The position numbers were made by a program, and so were the translations under genes. From Lutimonas zeaxanthinifaciens (GTDB lineage Bacteria; Bacteroidota; Bacteroidia; Flavobacteriales; Flavobacteriaceae), in contig NZ_CP129964.1 in NCBI RefSeq assembly GCF_030503675.1, forward strand, positions 2,666,001 through 2,730,000: a stretch of 64,000 nucleotides of DNA. The letters run 5' to 3'. Within the stretch, counting starts at the first letter, position 1. Every line of letters begins with the position of its first letter. Shown piece after piece: positions 35,235 to 43,435 of this stretch. Under the pieces are notes generated by a model. The model saw only the letters and a list, made by a program, of their open reading frames with translations. It had not been told where the DNA came from and did no database searches.

Positions 35235-36398
35235 TTATAAGGTTACATTTCCGAGTGCCATATCCCAAACCGTTGGATGATTCACTCCTCCATTTCTTCT
35301 TTTTACATCTGCCGCTAACCAGCAAAGGATTTTCCAGCTCAATCCGGCCGCGATATATCCAAAGGTCCGTGCAGGATCATTTTGGGGTGCATATTCCACA
35401 ACATCTGCTCCAACCAAATTGACCTTTCCACTCATTCTAACCAGTTTGAGCACATCATAGATCCAGTTGGCATCCAAACCAAAGGGTTCAACCGCAGAGC
35501 TAGCACTGTTAAAAACAGGGTCCAGACAATCCAAATCAAGAGAGATATAGGTTGGACCATCTCCAACGACTTCGATGATCTGATCGGCCATTTCTCTGGG
35601 CGTCATAATTCTTGCCTCATCTGCAAAAACCACCTTGGTTCCAAAATTCTTGGCATGACCCCCTACGAGACCAGTCATCCTTCCCCTGATCCCTATCTGT
35701 ATCATTCGCTCAGGATCAACATTACCTTTGGCGAAGTTTTGAGTAAACATATTTCCTGAATGATATGGATAAGGAAAATCTGCTTCGGTTACCAAATCAT
35801 AGTGGGCATCAAAATGAATTACACTTAATGGGCCCCATAACTCTCCCAGCGTGGTTAAAGGAGCTACGGATACCGTATGATCTCCACCCCACATAAAAGG
35901 CACACATTGATTTTCAACTACAATCTTTCTGTAATGTTCCAGGGCATATTCCATTTCTCCAGACAAGTCAAACTGCCCGTAAGTGTCAATCGTTCCATAA
36001 TCAATGATGTTTGCAAAATCAAAAGGAATGTCGAACTCCCCATTGATCCAGGGCTCTGTGGTTCCCATAAAGTTCTTGGAAAGCTCTCTCAAAACTTTTG
36101 GCCCGTATTTATGTGAAGCATTCATTGGTGCCGATTTTTCAAAAGGCATCCCGATTACTGCAATATCCGCTTCCTCTACATTTTGTGAGAATGGAGCCAT
36201 AAATGCCCCCAGGTAATCTTTGTTGATATTGCTTAAGAACTCTATCCCTTTGCCATTACCCATTGTTTTCACTCTTTCAAAATGGGCCTTTAAATCAGGG
36301 TGCACTCCTTCTCTGCTCGTAGAGTTTTTCCAAAGATCCTGATACTTGTCTAATCTGTCCTGTGCAATTGGCGGGTACTTTTTAATTTGTTTTTTCAT
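35235..36398 (-). CDS. Ureohydrolase (agmatinase/guanidinase family), long form
   Basis: The 387-residue protein has the ureohydrolase metal-binding motifs GGDHT (171-175), DAHYD (197-201) and SLDLDCLDP (286-294), so a two-metal active site that releases urea from a guanidino group is expected. It has an N-terminal extension of about 75 residues compared with typical agmatinase (about 300). The long form resembles the nickel guanidine hydrolases (GdmH of cyanobacteria, about 390 residues), so free guanidine is a candidate substrate besides agmatine or guanidinobutyrate. It is the second gene of the operon behind the candidate sigma-54 promoter. Confidence 0.85.
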   Translation of the reverse strand: MKKQIKKYPPIAQDRLDKYQDLWKNSTSREGVHPDLKAHFERVKTMGNGKGIEFLSNINKDYLGAFMAPFSQNVEEADIAVIGMPFEKSAPMNASHKYGPKVLRELSKNFMGTTEPWINGEFDIPFDFANIIDYGTIDTYGQFDLSGEMEYALEHYRKIVVENQCVPFMWGGDHTVSVAPLTTLGELWGPLSVIHFDAHYDLVTEADFPYPYHSGNMFTQNFAKGNVDPERMIQIGIRGRMTGLVGGHAKNFGTKVVFADEARIMTPREMADQIIEVVGDGPTYISLDLDCLDPVFNSASSAVEPFGLDANWIYDVLKLVRMSGKVNLVGADVVEYAPQNDPARTFGYIAAGLSWKILCWLAADVKRRNGGVNHPTVWDMALGNVTL

Positions 36399-36420
36399 GA
36401 TTTGATTTTTTGTCTATTCG

Positions 36421-36732
36421 TTAAACTATTTTTTGAAACTTGTTAATCTCGATTTGCTCGAAAACCTCAATCGACCAATCCTGTGATAAATTCTTAATGG
36501 CTCCCACTACATATTCATAGCGGTCCCCCTCCATACTTTTTTTTAGTAAATCGAGGTCTTCCCATCTTTCCAGATAAGAAAGAGAATTTAGGTTCTCTAT
36601 AGATTGATAGATGGTCCTGGAAATACAACCTGAAGGCAACTCTGATTGCTGTTCTGTCTCTAGTATATTTAGCAATTCTCTGTATTTGCTTCCCAATACT
36701 TTTATCGAAAAATGTAAATTAAATTTTTTCAT
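36421..36732 (-). CDS. Antibiotic-biosynthesis-monooxygenase (ABM)-like dimeric ferredoxin-fold protein
   Basis: The 103-residue protein has the ABM pattern: a first strand KFNLHFSIKVL, a helix YRELLNILE, then ISRTIYQSIENLNSLSYLERWEDLDLLKKSMEG with the typical E-x-W and helix, and a last strand SIEVFE. Related proteins are quinol monooxygenases or stress-linked cofactor-free oxygenases. It is the first gene after the candidate sigma-54 promoter (36745-36760). The ATG is only about 13 bases from the -12 box, so the leader must be very short. Confidence 0.72.
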   Translation of the reverse strand: MKKFNLHFSIKVLGSKYRELLNILETEQQSELPSGCISRTIYQSIENLNSLSYLERWEDLDLLKKSMEGDRYEYVVGAIKNLSQDWSIEVFEQIEINKFQKIV

Positions 36733-36744
36733 GCCCCACCTATA

Positions 36745-36760
36745 GCCAAATACCGTGCCA
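36745..36760 (-). promoter_or_regulatory. Candidate sigma-54 promoter of the ureohydrolase operon
   Basis: On the minus strand TGGCACG (36760-36754), a perfect -24 box, is followed after 4 bases by TTGG, one base off the -12 TTGC. The predicted start would be near 36733, next to the ABM ATG. It lies between the gene and a tandem palindrome, downstream of a sigma-54 activator gene. Confidence 0.6.
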
Positions 36761-36831
36761 AAGTGAAAAATTAAGGTTTAACTAATTGATTTACTGTATT
36801 TTATATGCTTGTTTAAAAACAGTGAAGAATT

Positions 36832-36874
36832 TGATATTTTCGTGAAATATCACTTATTCGTGAAATATCACGAG
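36832..36874. promoter_or_regulatory. Tandem palindromic sites, candidate enhancer for the sigma-54 activator
   Basis: TTCGTGAAATATCAC occurs twice, at 36839-36853 and 36857-36871, 18 bases apart. The second copy is the palindrome TCGTGA-AATA-TCACGA; the first has one arm decayed but is flanked by TGATATTT, which pairs with AAATATCA. The sites are about 75-115 bases upstream of the candidate sigma-54 promoter, a usual enhancer distance. Confidence 0.65.
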
Positions 36875-36933
36875 AAAAAACGAGCTAGACAAGGAAAGAT
36901 AAAGGGAATGAAAAATAAATTTTGAAGTAGTTC

Positions 36934-39066
36934 TTATTTTGGGGCCATACCTGTTCTGGAAATCCCTAACTTTTTCATTTTTGACCTCAAGGTTGCTTCG
37001 TTGATATCGAGGATAGCAGAGGCGCTTCCTTTCCCGCTGATCTTCCAACCTGTCTCATTCAAAATACTAATAATATACTCACGTTCAACTTCAATAAGGG
37101 ATTTATGTTCTTTCTGCTGAAGTTTTGGATTTTCCTTTAAAATGGCAGCATCAACAAATAATTTTTTTCTGTTCATTGAAGAGATCACACTCCGTTCAAT
37201 CACATTTTTTAATTCACGAACATTACCGGGCCAAGAGTAGGCCTTCAATTTTTTGACGGTTGATACCGATACAGGTAATGGATCCACGTTTAATTTATCA
37301 CAGTAAGCTTCTAAAAAATGTTCCACCAATAATGGAATGTCTTCTATCCTGTTTCTAAGCGGAGGCACCGTTATTGGGAAAACAGACAAACGGTAATAAA
37401 GGTCTGATCTAAAGAAACCTTCTTCGGTAAATTCTTTAAGATTTCTGTTCGTTGCGGCTACTACCCTTACATCAACTCGCTTTAACTTTTCACTTCCCAG
37501 TGGGTTGAATTCAGAATTTTCCAAAACCCGTAGTAGCTTTGCCTGTAAATCCAGCGGTAACTCTCCAATTTCATCTAAAAATATGGTGCCGCCATCAGCG
37601 AGTTCAAATCTCCCTTTTCTCGCATTTATAGCCCCTGTAAACGCTCCTTTAACATGTCCAAAGAGTTCACTTTCGATCAAATCCTTGGGTAAAGCTCCGC
37701 AATTTACCTTCACATAAGGCTGGTCAAATCGATTGCTTTTGTCATGTATCGATCGCGCGACCAACTCCTTTCCCACTCCGGTTTCTCCTTCAATCAGGAC
37801 CGAGGTATCTGTTTTCGCCACTTCATCAATACTACGAAAAACATACTTCATCGTTACGCTTTCACCAATCATTTCTTGCTTTAAATTAGAAATACTCCTT
37901 AAATTCTCTTTCAAAAAAGTATTCTCATCTTCTAACTGTGAACGAAGTTTGATTAATTCCTGATTCGCCTCAATGACCAAACTATGATTTTTCTCTTTCT
38001 CAGTGATATCCGCACCAATAGTCAAAATTTCCTGAACATCGCCGTCAATACCGATAATTGGAACATTTGACCAACTAACAACCTTTTTGTTAGCCTTTTT
38101 ATCCAATATTTCGAAATCAATTTTCAATTCATCCTTATCACTAATGACTTTAGAAAACATTGTATCGAATCTGTCATAATTCTGTTCTGAGACCATTAAC
38201 TCCTTAAAACTTTTGTTTAAAACTTCCCTTTCTTTATAGCCAGAAAAGTCAAAGAAAAATGGGTTTGCGTATAGAATATTGCCTTTTGGATCGACTGCTA
38301 TAACTATAAGACCTACACTTTCTATAAGCGAATTAAAATTCTGCTGGACATTTTTCAGACTGCTCTCAAAATAGCTCCCCTTTCTTAATTCTATGAATAT
38401 ATCCAAATTCAATAGCAATAAAACAGGTAGCATAAAATACTCTGTTAAATAAACTCCTTGGATCACTCTTAGATCAACCAAGACATCATAGATATTTGAC
38501 AAGAGATAAACTCCGGCAATTGAAGTAAATATTATTCGTCTTGAATTAGATTTCTTTCGTGTAGCCAAATAGATCTGATAAATTAGAAATGCTGTGTACA
38601 AAAGATAGGACAGAATCACAACCGGAAAGTAATAAGGATTTATTTCCCCTATCAATAAATTATAATCTTGATTGAGAACCATTATTCTGTCTAGGGCTGT
38701 AATACTTTGGTATATCAGGCTATTAGGAAATATTAAGTTTAAAATAATTAGAAATCCCGTAAAACCAAGTAGAACATTTAAAAAAAGTCTCTTTTTAGGT
38801 GCATTCAATTCCTGCAGAATGGCAAATAAAAACATCATTTGAATCAGGTAGAAGCTTATGTGATAAGGGAGAATTTTACCGATAAATTCTAACGATTCAA
38901 TGGAATGCAACTGGACAGAGAAATAGAGATAGCAAGAGGCAACAAAACCTAAAAGACTCATTAATAAATTTACAGGACTCTTTTTGCTAAAAAAATAAAA
39001 CAGCAGCTGGCCAATAGAAAAGGCCATATAAATACCTATGATAAAATAAGTAATGGATTGATACAC
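36934..39066 (-). CDS. Membrane-bound sigma-54-dependent activator with PAS domain
   Basis: The 710-residue protein has an N-terminal set of about seven transmembrane helices (1-235), a PAS domain (about 245-365; LIESVGLIVIAVDPKGNILY), a short coiled coil, an AAA+ domain with Walker A GETGVGK (427-433) and the sigma-54 contact GAFTGA (474-479), and a Fis-type HTH at the end (about 665-705). It should activate RNA polymerase with sigma-54 in response to a membrane or PAS-sensed signal, without a separate kinase; no receiver domain is present. Start is GTG. A membrane anchor on such an activator is unusual. Its likely targets are the downstream sites at 36745-36874. Confidence 0.9.
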   Translation of the reverse strand: MYQSITYFIIGIYMAFSIGQLLFYFFSKKSPVNLLMSLLGFVASCYLYFSVQLHSIESLEFIGKILPYHISFYLIQMMFLFAILQELNAPKKRLFLNVLLGFTGFLIILNLIFPNSLIYQSITALDRIMVLNQDYNLLIGEINPYYFPVVILSYLLYTAFLIYQIYLATRKKSNSRRIIFTSIAGVYLLSNIYDVLVDLRVIQGVYLTEYFMLPVLLLLNLDIFIELRKGSYFESSLKNVQQNFNSLIESVGLIVIAVDPKGNILYANPFFFDFSGYKEREVLNKSFKELMVSEQNYDRFDTMFSKVISDKDELKIDFEILDKKANKKVVSWSNVPIIGIDGDVQEILTIGADITEKEKNHSLVIEANQELIKLRSQLEDENTFLKENLRSISNLKQEMIGESVTMKYVFRSIDEVAKTDTSVLIEGETGVGKELVARSIHDKSNRFDQPYVKVNCGALPKDLIESELFGHVKGAFTGAINARKGRFELADGGTIFLDEIGELPLDLQAKLLRVLENSEFNPLGSEKLKRVDVRVVAATNRNLKEFTEEGFFRSDLYYRLSVFPITVPPLRNRIEDIPLLVEHFLEAYCDKLNVDPLPVSVSTVKKLKAYSWPGNVRELKNVIERSVISSMNRKKLFVDAAILKENPKLQQKEHKSLIEVEREYIISILNETGWKISGKGSASAILDINEATLRSKMKKLGISRTGMAPK

Positions 39067-39257
39067 TCGAAAATACCTTTTAATGATTCGTACTAAATAA
39101 ACAAAAGTAACAAATGTTTATCTAAAGATTTCCGATGTGCTTAAAACTTTAAATGCCCTAAGGTGTAGGAATTAAATAATATTAAAATTAGAAATATTTT
39201 AATCTATTGCCCGTTTTCAAAAATGCATCTTGAATTTCCTCCATTATAATTTTAACC

Positions 39258-40400
39258 CTATTTTTTCATAATACTTCTGGCGATGACTAATTTTTGAATC
39301 TCAGAAGTCCCTTCGTAGATTTGAGTTATCTTAGCATCCCTCATTAAACGCTCAACATGATATTCCTTTACAAAACCATATCCTCCGTGGATTTGTACAG
39401 CCTCAACAGTATGTTTCATAGCAACCTCAGACGTTTTTAATTTAGCCATTGCAGCCATCAAACTATAGGGCAAAGACAGGTCCTTTTGTTTGGCAGCAGT
39501 TAAAGTTAGTAAGCGTGCACATTCAATATCAACCATCATATCCGCCAATTTAAAGGCAACAGCCTGATGTTGATTGATGGGTTTTCCAAATGACTTTCTT
39601 TCATGTGAATAGGCGAGTGCCAATTCATAGGCCCCGGCAGCTATTCCCAAAGCCTGCGAGGCAATACCTATTCTTCCACCATCCAATGTCTTCATGGCAT
39701 ATTTAAATCCAAATCCATCAGGTCCAATTCTATTTTCCTTTGGCACTTTGACATCCTGAAACATAACACTGCAGGTATCTGAGGATCTTATACCTAATTT
39801 ATCTTCTTTGGGTCCTGTGCTCACTCCCTGCGAATCAGCCTCCACAATAAAGGCATTTATTCCTCTATGTCCTTTTTCAATATCCGTTTGAGCGATTACC
39901 ACATAAATATCAGCCGTTGACCCATTGGTGATCCAATTTTTGGTGCCATTCAAAAGATAATGGTCTCCTTGATCAGTAGCCATTGTTTTCTGACTTGTAG
40001 CATCCGATCCCGCCTCGGGTTCTGACAAACAAAATGCTCCCATATAATCCCCTGTAGCTAATTTGGTAAGATATCTCTGCTTTTGATCCTCAGATCCGAA
40101 AGCTTCAATACCCCAGCATACCAGAGAGTTATGTGCGGAAAGAATCACAGAGCTTGAACTGTCAATTTTAGAGATTTCTTCCATAACCAATACATATGAA
40201 ATCATGTCCATTCCTCCTCCCCCGTATTTTTCGGATACGGTCATACCAATAAAACCCATTTCTTTCATCTGCCTGACACCTTCCACCGGATATTCCCCTT
40301 TTGTGTCACGCTCAATAACTCCCGGTTTTAAAACTCTTTGGGCAAACTCCCTTGCTGCCTCCTTAATATTGTTATGCTCTTCTGTTAAAGTCAGATCCAT
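39258..40400 (-). CDS. Acyl-CoA dehydrogenase
   Basis: The 380-residue protein fits short/medium-chain acyl-CoA dehydrogenases: FCLSEPEAGSD and WITNGSTADIYVV (FAD and substrate contacts), GGYGFVKEYHVERLMRD, and the catalytic Glu in IYEGTSEIQKLVIAR near the end. It introduces the alpha-beta double bond into an acyl-CoA, passing electrons to ETF. It is the last gene of the TonB receptor-acyl-CoA ligase-MFS-SDR-aminotransferase-SDR operon, with a 12-base gap from the SDR. No enoyl-CoA hydratase or thiolase is encoded nearby. Confidence 0.93.
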   Translation of the reverse strand: MDLTLTEEHNNIKEAAREFAQRVLKPGVIERDTKGEYPVEGVRQMKEMGFIGMTVSEKYGGGGMDMISYVLVMEEISKIDSSSSVILSAHNSLVCWGIEAFGSEDQKQRYLTKLATGDYMGAFCLSEPEAGSDATSQKTMATDQGDHYLLNGTKNWITNGSTADIYVVIAQTDIEKGHRGINAFIVEADSQGVSTGPKEDKLGIRSSDTCSVMFQDVKVPKENRIGPDGFGFKYAMKTLDGGRIGIASQALGIAAGAYELALAYSHERKSFGKPINQHQAVAFKLADMMVDIECARLLTLTAAKQKDLSLPYSLMAAMAKLKTSEVAMKHTVEAVQIHGGYGFVKEYHVERLMRDAKITQIYEGTSEIQKLVIARSIMKK

Positions 40401-40412
40401 TTGTCATTCATT

Positions 40413-41216
40413 TTACAATCCTGCAGACATACCACCAGCAACGGGTAAAGCAATACCTGTAATATATTTTGATTTATCACTTGCTAAAAAAACCACCGCA
40501 TCGGCCACCTCAGCAGGATCTCCATATTTTCCCAACGGAACCAACATACTCAACTCTTTTATTGCCGTTTCCCGATCAACATTATGGTCTTTCATAAATC
40601 CTGATACCTCAATATCTGACATAGCGGTATCTATCATTCCCGGACATACACAATTTATTCGAATGGAATGACTTCCATATTCGGCCGCCAAATGTTTTGT
40701 TAGGCCCACAACGGCAAATTTCGAAGCTCCATAACCAGAAAATTGAGCCAAACCGGCTAATCCCGCAGTTGATGCATTATTGACAATAACACCACCACCT
40801 TGCTCTATCATATGAGGTAAAACAGCCTTAATGAGTTTGACCATACCAAAAACATGAACGTCAAAAGCCAAACGCCAATCCCTTTCATCCAGGTTCAGAA
40901 AATCACCAACCCCTGCAGGGACTCCGGCATTATTAAATAAGACATCAATGCGTCCATACTTAGTTAGAACCTGATCAACTAGATTCTTTATATCAATATC
41001 ATTTGTAACATCCAGTCCAAGCCCAAAGGCGCTACCGCCTTCACTTAGTATTTGGTCAACAACATCCTGAACCGGGCCAACATCATCATTCTTTAATTTA
41101 TCACTTACAATTACATTAGCGCCTTCAGAAGCCATTTTTAAAGCTGTTGCTCTTCCCATTCCTCTCTCACTTGCTGCTCCCGTGATAATGACAACTTTTC
41201 CCTTTAGTGAGTTCAT
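40413..41216 (-). CDS. Short-chain dehydrogenase/reductase (SDR)
   Basis: The 267-residue protein has TGAASERGMGRA (12-23), the same two-residue expansion of the Gly loop as the SDR at 32370-33170, then NNAG (95-98), S149 and Y162-x-x-x-K166, and ends ALPVAGGMSAGL. The similarity of start, loop and end suggests the two arose by duplication or share a substrate type. It begins 1 base before the aminotransferase stop region ends (gap of 1 base), so it is tightly packed in the operon. Confidence 0.9.
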   Translation of the reverse strand: MNSLKGKVVIITGAASERGMGRATALKMASEGANVIVSDKLKNDDVGPVQDVVDQILSEGGSAFGLGLDVTNDIDIKNLVDQVLTKYGRIDVLFNNAGVPAGVGDFLNLDERDWRLAFDVHVFGMVKLIKAVLPHMIEQGGGVIVNNASTAGLAGLAQFSGYGASKFAVVGLTKHLAAEYGSHSIRINCVCPGMIDTAMSDIEVSGFMKDHNVDRETAIKELSMLVPLGKYGDPAEVADAVVFLASDKSKYITGIALPVAGGMSAGL

Positions 41217-41217
41217 A

Positions 41218-42618
41218 TTAATGTTTCCAAATTTTTTCTTTTAGTAAATCATCCATCGTCAATTCTATACTCTTCCTTAGTATCAAAATCGATTGATCTA
41301 TAGCCGTTTTATCAAAGGTCAAAGGAGGCGACAAAACGATTAAAGCACCAATTGGCCTAACGATAAGACCCATTTTTCTAGCGTGGTGATAAACACGCTT
41401 TGCAATACCAATTTCAGGTTCAAAAGCGAATTTTGTCGTTTTATACGCCACTAATTCCAAACTCAGCATATAGTGACTCCCCCTTACATCACCTACAATT
41501 TCCAGATCAGACAAGGACTTGAGTTGCTGTTCAAAATAGGGGCCCCACTTTTGAACATGTTGGCAGAATCCATCTCTTTCTAAAATTTCAATATTCTTCA
41601 GACCCACCGCACAGCATAAGGGATGGCCTGAATATGTAAAACCGTGTGAGAAATAAGGATTTTCCTTTTTTGGCCGGCTTATCACCTCATAAATTTCATC
41701 CGAAATTACGGTCGCACCGAGAGGTACATATCCAGAAGAAAGTCCTTTGGCCATAATAATTACATCCGGCTGGATGCCAAACATTTCTTCTGAGGAAACC
41801 ATATGACCCAGTCTCCCAAAGGCGGTGACAACTTCATCCGAAATGTAAAAAATATCATGTTTTTTACACAAGTCAAAAGTTCTTTTATGATATCCTCTTG
41901 GTGGTACAATCACACCTCCGGCTCCCATGATCGGTTCAGCTATAAAGCAGGCAATATTGTCCTCACCTTCTTTAAGAATATAATTCTCCATTTCATCAAT
42001 AAGAAAATCACAGAATTCCGTTTCTGAGAGCTCATTCTGATTTCTGTAGGCATAAGGAGCCGTTAGATAATGTATCATGTCAAATGGAAGGTCAAATGCC
42101 ATATGAGTAGGCCTTATTCCCGTTAGTGCATGTGCCAAATACGTACTTCCGTGATAAGCCAAATCTCTTGAAATAATCTTTTTCTTCTTCGGCTTTCCTA
42201 TCAGGTTAAAATAGTAATGAATCATTTTTATGGCCGTATCATTGGCCATGGATCCTCCGGTTCCAAAAAACACATGATTTAGGTTTTGAGGACATAAACC
42301 CGCAATTTTGGCTCCCAAATCCGCAGCAGGTATGGAACCCGCATCTTCAAAGGTGTTATAATAGGCTAATTTTCTTGATTGATCAGCCGTGGCTTGCGAT
42401 ATTTCTTCATTTCCATGGCCTATATTAACACACCACAGACCTGCTATACCATCAATATATTCTTTTCCGTTCATATCATAAATATGATGGTCCTTCCCCT
42501 TTTCATATATTACAGACCCCTCTGTTTTGAAATTTTCAAAATTTGTATAGGGATGAATGACATGATTTTTATCCTTTGTCCAAATTTCCTTTTCCTTTGA
42601 TTTTAATTGTTTCTCCAT
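41218..42618 (-). CDS. Class III PLP aminotransferase (omega-amino acid type)
   Basis: From ATG 42618 the protein has 466 residues. It shows class III features: GSMANDTAIKMIHYY, ISDEVVTAFGRLG, and the PLP lysine in IMAKGLSSGYVPLGA. Members transfer the terminal amino group of beta-alanine, GABA, putrescine or similar amines to pyruvate or 2-oxoglutarate. DLAYHGSTYLAHALTG resembles the omega-amino acid:pyruvate group. It is the fifth gene of the TonB operon. A TTG at 42627 would add three residues; the ATG is preferred. Confidence 0.9.
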   Translation of the reverse strand: MEKQLKSKEKEIWTKDKNHVIHPYTNFENFKTEGSVIYEKGKDHHIYDMNGKEYIDGIAGLWCVNIGHGNEEISQATADQSRKLAYYNTFEDAGSIPAADLGAKIAGLCPQNLNHVFFGTGGSMANDTAIKMIHYYFNLIGKPKKKKIISRDLAYHGSTYLAHALTGIRPTHMAFDLPFDMIHYLTAPYAYRNQNELSETEFCDFLIDEMENYILKEGEDNIACFIAEPIMGAGGVIVPPRGYHKRTFDLCKKHDIFYISDEVVTAFGRLGHMVSSEEMFGIQPDVIIMAKGLSSGYVPLGATVISDEIYEVISRPKKENPYFSHGFTYSGHPLCCAVGLKNIEILERDGFCQHVQKWGPYFEQQLKSLSDLEIVGDVRGSHYMLSLELVAYKTTKFAFEPEIGIAKRVYHHARKMGLIVRPIGALIVLSPPLTFDKTAIDQSILILRKSIELTMDDLLKEKIWKH

Positions 42619-42667
42619 TTGAGTCAATATTAATTTTTGTTAAGCAAAATTTTAACATTTTTTGCCG

Positions 42668-43435
42668 TTACTCCTGTATCTTTTCTAATAGTTGATTACT
42701 CACACCTGCCGTCCATCCACCATCAACAATAAGGGCCTGCCCATTGATGTATTGAGCTGCCTCGCTGGCTAAAAAATGAAATACTCCCACTAAATCATCA
42801 GTTTCGGCAACGCGTGACATCGGAGAAAATAAGTTACTCATGAGTTCGGCATACGCAGCATCTTCTGATTGGGCCATCATAGGGGTTTTGGTATTTGACG
42901 GACAAACTGCATTCACCCTTATTCGTTGATGTGCAAGTTCCAAGGCTGCTGTTTTCGTCAAGCTGATTACTGCGGCCTTACTCGCTGCATAAGGCTCCAT
43001 TCCGGCCACTTTTGTAAAGGCAGCCTGAGAGGCTGTATTAATTATGCTACCTCCTTGATTCATATATCTTGGTCCATACTTGAGCCCATACATCACTCCA
43101 AATACGTTGATATCAAATACTTTAGACCATTTTGCAGCATCCCCCTCTTCCAAGACTCCTGAGAGAAGAGAAATCCCGGCATTATTTATCAAAACATCTA
43201 TCTTGCCAATCTTATCGACCGAGGTTTCAAAACCATCTCTTACAGATGATTCTTTCGAAACATCCATAAAAACATAGGTTGCCCCTATGCTTTTTGCCAA
43301 TTTCTCGCAGTTTTCTATATCTGCCAGGATTACTTTAGCTCCTTCTTGTACAAAACTTTTTACTAAAGCTAATCCAATACCACTGCCTCCTCCAGTGACC
43401 AATATATTCTTGTTTTGTAATGAAAAATATTTCAT
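42668..43435 (-). CDS. Short-chain dehydrogenase/reductase (SDR)
   Basis: The 255-residue protein has TGGGSGIG (14-21), NNAG (84-87), S136 and Y149-x-x-x-K153 and ends ALIVDGGWTAGV. Its ATG overlaps the stop of the MFS gene by 4 bases, so the two are translationally coupled. Function probably oxidation of a hydroxylated intermediate of the imported compound. Confidence 0.9.
   Translation of the reverse strand: MKYFSLQNKNILVTGGGSGIGLALVKSFVQEGAKVILADIENCEKLAKSIGATYVFMDVSKESSVRDGFETSVDKIGKIDVLINNAGISLLSGVLEEGDAAKWSKVFDINVFGVMYGLKYGPRYMNQGGSIINTASQAAFTKVAGMEPYAASKAAVISLTKTAALELAHQRIRVNAVCPSNTKTPMMAQSEDAAYAELMSNLFSPMSRVAETDDLVGVFHFLASEAAQYINGQALIVDGGWTAGVSNQLLEKIQE

Noticed and set aside
39181-39203. 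ATTAAAAT-N7-ATTTTAAT inverted repeat upstream of the sigma-54 activator stop-side region
   Set aside because: It is entirely A/T in an AT-rich gap, so it could occur by chance; no T-run or related copies support it as terminator or operator.
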